Assembly (NCBI GenBank): GCA_913047775.1
Contig: CAJWUE010000040.1
Coordinates: forward strand, 1-12,536
Origin: GCA-002731945 sp913047775
Lineage (GTDB): Bacteria; Pseudomonadota; Alphaproteobacteria; MED-G09
DNA: 12,536 nt
Direction of reading: 5' to 3'
Within the stretch, counting starts at the first letter, position 1; every line of letters starts with the position of its first letter. Shown here piece after piece: positions 8,492 to 12,536 of the stretch. The notes below the pieces were generated by a model. The model saw only the letters and a program-made list of their open reading frames with translations. It searched no databases and was not told the DNA's origin. A program made the position numbers and the translations under genes.

Positions 8492-9451
8492 TTATTTTGT
8501 CTCATTAAGCGAAACCCTAACAAGGGCTTCTATCTCTGAATCAGCAGTGTCAATATCACTTTGAAATTTAAGAAGGATATTTAAAGTTTCTCTTACTATG
8601 ACAGGATCTAAAGTTTTAATATTAAGTAACACTAAGGATTTTCCCCAATCTATTGTTTCTGAAACTGAGGGAACCTTTTTAAGATCTAACTCCCTTAGGT
8701 TCTGTACAAAAGAAACAAGATGCATCCTTAATTTTTTATCAAGTTCAGGTACCCTAGAGATAATAATCTTTTCTTCTAATGTAGAATCTGGAAAAGGAAT
8801 ATAAAGATGTAAACACCGCCTTTTTAGAGCGTCACCTATTTCTCTGGTATTATTTGAGGTGAGAAAAACAACCGGTCTAACTTTTCCTGATATAGTTCCT
8901 ATTTCTGGAACGGACACCTGATAATCCGATAGGATTTCCAGTAGAAATGCTTCGAACTCATCATCCGATTTATCTATTTCGTCTATTAGGAGCACAGATC
9001 CTTCATTGCTATTTATTGCTTTTAGAAGGGGTCTGGGTTCCAAAAACTTTTCTGAAAAAAATATATCATCAAAATCATGCAAACTTTCTAAAGATTCCTC
9101 TAAGCCACTAGTATCAGAAATAATATCATTAAGTTTGTCTTTGAGAACTTGTGTATAAAGCAATTGTTTTCCATACTTCCACTCGTAAAGTGCTTTTGCC
9201 TCGTCTAATCCCTCATAACATTGCAAACGAATGAGGGGCTTTTTCATCCAGGTTGAAGTCGCTTTAGCTAACTCTGTTTTTCCAACTCCAGGGGGTCCTT
9301 CCACAAGAATAGGTTTTTCTAGTGTTTGGCTTAAATAAATAGCCGTAGCTATGTGGGAATTACAAATATACCCTTCCCTTTCAAAATTAGCCTGGATTTC
9401 TTCTATGGCCTCCTTTGATTTATTTGTTGAAGATAACTTTGCTTTTGCCAA
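8492..9451 (-). CDS. MoxR-family AAA+ ATPase (CoxD-like)
   Basis: A 319-residue AAA+ ATPase of the MoxR group, which uses ATP hydrolysis to remodel or insert cofactors into client proteins, usually together with a VWA protein. Walker A is GPPGVGKT at 52-59 and Walker B is LLIDEID at 154-160. Sensor 1 is in LTSNNTRE with N200/N201, and an arginine pair in DALKRRC at 211-212 could act as arginine finger. PSVSETIDWGKSL at 261-273 is the sensor 2/lid motif typical of MoxR proteins paired with CoxE-like partners. Start is TTG at 9451, supported by a strong AGGAGA ribosome site 5 bases upstream; no ATG precedes Walker A. The VWA gene follows after two bases, so the pair forms an operon. It resembles CoxD/NorQ-type proteins, but no cox or nor structural genes are in view. 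Confidence 0.92.
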   Translation of the reverse strand: MAKAKLSSTNKSKEAIEEIQANFEREGYICNSHIATAIYLSQTLEKPILVEGPPGVGKTELAKATSTWMKKPLIRLQCYEGLDEAKALYEWKYGKQLLYTQVLKDKLNDIISDTSGLEESLESLHDFDDIFFSEKFLEPRPLLKAINSNEGSVLLIDEIDKSDDEFEAFLLEILSDYQVSVPEIGTISGKVRPVVFLTSNNTREIGDALKRRCLHLYIPFPDSTLEEKIIISRVPELDKKLRMHLVSFVQNLRELDLKKVPSVSETIDWGKSLVLLNIKTLDPVIVRETLNILLKFQSDIDTADSEIEALVRVSLNETK

Positions 9452-9456
9452 TTAAA

Positions 9457-9462
9457 TCTCCT
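9457..9462 (-). promoter_or_regulatory. Ribosome binding site for the MoxR gene (TTG start)
   Basis: On the minus strand this reads AGGAGA, followed by five bases and then TTG. It is the best Shine-Dalgarno in the window and decides the TTG start, since the frame has no ATG before the ATP-binding loop. Confidence 0.8.
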
Positions 9463-9513
9463 ATTGTCTGACTTCCAATAATTGAGGTAGCATATACTTT
9501 TTTAGCTTATGCG
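9463..9513. promoter_or_regulatory. Compact divergent control region between MoxR gene and fadJ
   Basis: Only 74 bases separate the two start codons, so both promoters must overlap here. On the plus strand TATACT at 9493-9498 is a fair -10 box for fadJ, with a weak CTGACT at 9468-9473 as -35 (spacer 19). An inverted repeat, GCATA at 9490-9494 and TATGC at 9508-9512, lies between that -10 box and the fadJ ribosome site, where a repressor or RNA hairpin could act. CAATAATTG at 9476-9484 is a second small palindrome. Any regulator is unknown. Confidence 0.4.
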
Positions 9514-9520
9514 AAAGGAA
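9514..9520 (+). promoter_or_regulatory. Ribosome binding site for fadJ
   Basis: AAAGGAA lies five bases before the ATG at 9526. It is a good Shine-Dalgarno and fixes the fadJ start. Confidence 0.75.
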
Positions 9521-9525
9521 AAAAT

Positions 9526-11601
9526 ATGGTTGTAATTAATGATGTAACTAATTTTGAAACGGATTCAAATATTGCAATATTGACGCTAAACTCACCTCCA
9601 GTAAATGCTCTTTCTGCACAAGTAAGAGAGGGATTACATGAAGGAATAAAAAAAGCTAAGAATGATAAATCTGTAGAAGCTATAGTTCTCATATGTAAAG
9701 GAAGAACATTTATCGCTGGCGCTGATATTACTGAATTTGGCAAAGAACCTCAAGGGCCATCGCTTTTCGAAGCGTTAGATATGATTGAAAATTCTAACAA
9801 ACCGGTCATAGCCGCTATTCATGGAACAGCTTTAGGTGGTGGTCTAGAAGTAGCGCTTACATGCCATTATCGCATCGCAATACCTTCCGCCAAATGTGGC
9901 TTGCCTGAAGTTCAACTCGGGTTACTCCCTGGAGCAGGTGGAACACAAAGGCTTCCACGTGTAGTTGGGGTCGAAAAGGCCCTCCAAATGGTTACCTCGG
10001 GTCAACACGTTTCAGCAAAAGAATGCTTGGAGATGGGATTAGTTGACGAATTAGCTTCCGAAGAAAAATTGCTGGAAGATGCCATAATCTTAGCAAAAAA
10101 AATAGTGTCTGAAAAAAGACCACTAGTAAAAATTAGAGACATGAATGAAAAGGTTGATGCTGCCAAAGGAAATGAAACTATATTTTCAGAATTTCGTAAA
10201 TCAATTGCCAGACGGGCCCGTGGATTTCTTGCTCCTGAATACAATATTCAATGCATAGAGGCCGCTGTAAACCTTCCCTTTGATGAAGGTATAAAGACTG
10301 AAAGAAAGCTTTTCATGGAGTTAATGACAGGCAATCAATCCGCTGCCCAGAGATATGCTTTTTTTGCTCAAAGACAGGTAGCAAAAATTCCTGACATCGC
10401 TAAGGAAACGGAAATTAAATCTGTAAAATCAGTAGGTATTATAGGGGCAGGAACCATGGGAGGAGGAATATCAATGAATTTTTCCAATGTTGGTATTCCA
10501 GTAAAGATTATAGAACAAAATCAAGAAAGGCTGGACAAAGGATTAAGTATTATAAGGAAAAATTATGAAAATACCGCCAATAAGGGACGAATAAGTTTTG
10601 ATGATGTAGAAAAAAGAATGGATCTTATTGAGGGCAATACTTCTCTTGATCAACTTAACGATTGTGATTTAATTATTGAGGCAGTATTTGAAAATATGGA
10701 ACTTAAAAAGGATATCTTTAGACAGCTTGACCAAATCGCTAAGGAAGGCGCTATCCTTGCGACCAACACTTCAGCCTTAAATGTTAATGAGATAGCAGAT
10801 GAAACCAAAAGACCAGAGGATGTTATAGGATTACATTTCTTTAGTCCTGCAAATGTAATGCGTTTATTGGAAATAGTTCGTGGAGAAAAAACCTCTAAAT
10901 CAGTTGTTGCATCTTCCATGTCAATTTCAAAAACAATTGGTAAAATTGCAGCCGTTGTTGGAGTGTGTCCTGGATTTGTAGGTAACAGGATCCTCGCACA
11001 AAGACAAAGAGAGGCAAACAAGCTAATTCTAGAAGGAGCTTTACCTTGGGATATTGATGATGCTTTATTTGAATTTGGATTTCCAATGGGACCTTTCGCT
11101 ATGTCCGATTTAGCGGGATTAGATATAGGATGGGATAAAGAAACATCTAGAGGAGAAACGCTCAGAGATCGTCTTTGCGAGTCAGGAAGATTGGGTCAAA
11201 AATCTGGAAAAGGCTTCTACGTTTATGATAAAAAAAGAAACAAATCACCTGATCCTGAAGTTGAAGCTCTTATCCGAGAATTTGCAGAAAGCAAACAAGT
11301 GCAAAGACGTGAAATCTCTAAAGAAGAAGTTATCGAAAGGTGCTTATACCCTATGATTAACGAGGGTTTTAAAATCTTAGAAGAAGGGATGGCTATACGT
11401 GCAAGTGATATTGATATAGTTTGGATAAATGGATACGGTTGGCCAATTTACGAAGGAGGACCAATGTTTTATGGAAACCTTGTCGGATTTGATAAGATTT
11501 TAAGCTGGCTTCAAAAGATGGAAGGCGAACATGGTTCAGATTTTTCTCCGTCGTCTTATCTTGAAAAGGTTGTTAAAGAAAATATTAATATTTTTGGCTA
11601 A
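9526..11601 (+). CDS. fadJ: FadJ/FadB-type enoyl-CoA hydratase/3-hydroxyacyl-CoA dehydrogenase
   Basis: A 691-residue multifunctional beta-oxidation enzyme that hydrates trans-2-enoyl-CoA and then oxidises the 3-hydroxyacyl-CoA with NAD+. The N-terminal crotonase domain, to about residue 190, carries FIAGADITEF and HGTALGGGLE for the oxyanion hole. Both catalytic glutamates, E108 and E128, are present at the usual 20-residue spacing. The dehydrogenase domain begins at about 300 with NAD loop GAGTMG at 307-312. Its catalytic pair is H437 and E449 (LHFFSPANVMRLLEIV), after NTSALNV. Two C-terminal 3-hydroxyacyl-CoA dehydrogenase helical domains follow; the second includes NGYGWPIYEGGP. It is a little shorter than E. 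coli FadB (729). The thiolase partner (FadA/FadI) is not in the window. fadJ, fadB or fadN labels are all used for such proteins; the enzyme type is secure, the symbol less so. Confidence 0.95.
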   Translation: MVVINDVTNFETDSNIAILTLNSPPVNALSAQVREGLHEGIKKAKNDKSVEAIVLICKGRTFIAGADITEFGKEPQGPSLFEALDMIENSNKPVIAAIHGTALGGGLEVALTCHYRIAIPSAKCGLPEVQLGLLPGAGGTQRLPRVVGVEKALQMVTSGQHVSAKECLEMGLVDELASEEKLLEDAIILAKKIVSEKRPLVKIRDMNEKVDAAKGNETIFSEFRKSIARRARGFLAPEYNIQCIEAAVNLPFDEGIKTERKLFMELMTGNQSAAQRYAFFAQRQVAKIPDIAKETEIKSVKSVGIIGAGTMGGGISMNFSNVGIPVKIIEQNQERLDKGLSIIRKNYENTANKGRISFDDVEKRMDLIEGNTSLDQLNDCDLIIEAVFENMELKKDIFRQLDQIAKEGAILATNTSALNVNEIADETKRPEDVIGLHFFSPANVMRLLEIVRGEKTSKSVVASSMSISKTIGKIAAVVGVCPGFVGNRILAQRQREANKLILEGALPWDIDDALFEFGFPMGPFAMSDLAGLDIGWDKETSRGETLRDRLCESGRLGQKSGKGFYVYDKKRNKSPDPEVEALIREFAESKQVQRREISKEEVIERCLYPMINEGFKILEEGMAIRASDIDIVWINGYGWPIYEGGPMFYGNLVGFDKILSWLQKMEGEHGSDFSPSSYLEKVVKENINIFG

Positions 11602-11603
11602 AC

Positions 11604-12536
11604 ATGAAGATTGCTGTAATAGGATGCGGATACGTAGGATTGGTGACGGGAGCCTGCTTAGCGAATGATGGGCATCATGTCGTATGCATAGACAATCAAA
11701 AAGAAAAAATCGACATCCTTTTGAACAATAAAATCCCAATATACGAACCTGGTCTTGAGGATATTATTTCAAATAATCTTAAAAGTGGAAAATTATCTTT
11801 TGAGTTGAACATTAACAACGCTGTCTCCAATGCAGACGTTATATTTATAGCTGTTGGAACACCTACCGACGAAGAAACAGGAAATGCCGACTTATCCCAA
11901 ATCTATAACTGCGCAAGAGAACTCGCTGGGGAACTTAAAGAGAATGCTTTAGTAATTGTTAAATCCACTGTACCGGTTGGAACCTGTGATGAAATTGAAA
12001 ATATTATAAAAGAAAACAATAAACATCAGAATTTCAAAGTTTTATCTAACCCTGAATTTCTACGCGAGGGTAACGCAATATATGATTTCGAAAACCCCGA
12101 TCGAATAATTATAGGTTCAGATGATGACAATATTCGAGATGTTGTAAAAGAAATTTACAAAGGTCGCAAAAATGAACAGGAGATTGTTTTTACATCTCGA
12201 AGGTCATCGGAATTAATAAAATATGCAAGCAATTCAATGCTTGCCATGAGAATAATCTTTATAAATGAAATTGCTGATTTATGTGAAAGAGTGGGCGCAG
12301 ATATTACCGATGTTGCTAAAGGTGTTGGCCTTGACAAAAGAATAGGCCCTTATTTCTTAGAGCCAGGACCAGGATTTGGTGGATCATGTTTTCCAAAAGA
12401 TGCTCGCGCATTAATAGAATCCGGTAAAAAATATGGAGCACCACAAACCCTACTTGAAAGCGTTATTAAAGGAAACGAAAGTCGAAAGAAGAATTTGTCC
12501 AAAAAAATATCAGAAATATTGGATATACCTTCAGAA
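11604..12536 (+). CDS. ugd: UDP-glucose 6-dehydrogenase (partial, cut by window edge)
   Basis: The first 311 codons of a UDP-glucose 6-dehydrogenase, about three quarters of the usual 430-450 residues. The enzyme oxidises UDP-glucose twice with NAD+ to UDP-glucuronate, a precursor for capsule, exopolysaccharide and lipopolysaccharide sugars. The NAD loop is GCGYVG at 7-12. GTPTDE and KSTVPVGT follow in order, then SNPEFLREGNA, the substrate-binding ELIKYASNSMLA with K206 and N210, and the catalytic cysteine C262 in GFGGSCFPKDA. A GDP-mannose dehydrogenase would be the main alternative, but the motif wording fits UDP-glucose better. The ATG is two bases after the fadJ stop and has no clear Shine-Dalgarno, so translation is probably coupled to fadJ. 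The frame is open to the last base; the C-terminal domain lies outside the window. Confidence 0.95.
   Translation, partial: MKIAVIGCGYVGLVTGACLANDGHHVVCIDNQKEKIDILLNNKIPIYEPGLEDIISNNLKSGKLSFELNINNAVSNADVIFIAVGTPTDEETGNADLSQIYNCARELAGELKENALVIVKSTVPVGTCDEIENIIKENNKHQNFKVLSNPEFLREGNAIYDFENPDRIIIGSDDDNIRDVVKEIYKGRKNEQEIVFTSRRSSELIKYASNSMLAMRIIFINEIADLCERVGADITDVAKGVGLDKRIGPYFLEPGPGFGGSCFPKDARALIESGKKYGAPQTLLESVIKGNESRKKNLSKKISEILDIPSE

Noticed and set aside
7125..9451. A CO dehydrogenase (cox) accessory cluster, suggested by the CoxD/CoxE-like pair
   Set aside because: No coxL, coxM, coxS or other molybdenum-enzyme genes are in the window, and MoxR/CoxE pairs occur with many other clients.
10650..11021. 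123-residue open frame on the minus strand inside fadJ
   Set aside because: Antisense to the conserved dehydrogenase domain with no recognisable protein features; a by-product of fadJ codon use.
1..12536. tRNA, rRNA, CRISPR arrays, insertion sequences, att sites
   Set aside because: No cloverleaf-like segment, regularly spaced direct repeat, transposase or integrase-like coding sequence was seen on either strand; genes fill nearly all of the window.

Overview
The window is AT-rich bacterial DNA with tightly packed genes and ordinary housekeeping metabolism. Gene content (two-subunit glutamate synthase, a fused fatty-acid beta-oxidation enzyme, a MoxR/CoxE-type pair, a stand-alone 2OG-Fe(II) oxygenase next to a TPR gene) and protein wording point to a Gram-negative proteobacterium. 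A low-GC marine alphaproteobacterium is my best guess. That is inference from family resemblance, since no rRNA or other marker gene is present. No tRNA, rRNA, CRISPR array, insertion sequence or phage gene was seen.

Layout. (1) Positions 1-898, minus strand: a small 2OG-Fe(II) oxygenase followed after 9 bases by a short TPR gene. The TPR gene stops at the left edge just where a third repeat should begin, so it may be frameshifted. (2) Positions 899-1079: the divergent control region between that pair and gltB. (3) Positions 1080-7128, plus strand: gltB and gltD, one base apart, encoding both subunits of NADPH-dependent glutamate synthase. (4) Positions 7125-9451, minus strand: a MoxR-family AAA+ ATPase and, two bases downstream, a CoxE-like von Willebrand A (VWA) protein. 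This pair converges on gltD so closely that both stop codons sit in one TTAA. (5) Positions 9452-9525: a second, very short divergent control region. (6) Positions 9526-12536, plus strand: a FadJ/FadB-type multifunctional beta-oxidation enzyme and, two bases later, UDP-glucose 6-dehydrogenase, cut by the right edge.

How the genes work together. GltB and GltD form one enzyme that turns glutamine plus 2-oxoglutarate into two glutamates. The MoxR and VWA proteins should form a two-component chaperone or activation machine. Their usual clients (for example CO dehydrogenase) are not encoded here, which makes this pair the most open functional question in the window. fadJ and ugd belong to unrelated pathways (fatty-acid oxidation and nucleotide-sugar synthesis), yet their spacing suggests one transcript. 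I do not see convincing evidence of a new multi-gene system. The points worth checking are the orphan MoxR/VWA pair, the possibly broken TPR gene, a probable Arg-to-Lys change in the oxygenase, and the compact convergent stop/terminator structure.
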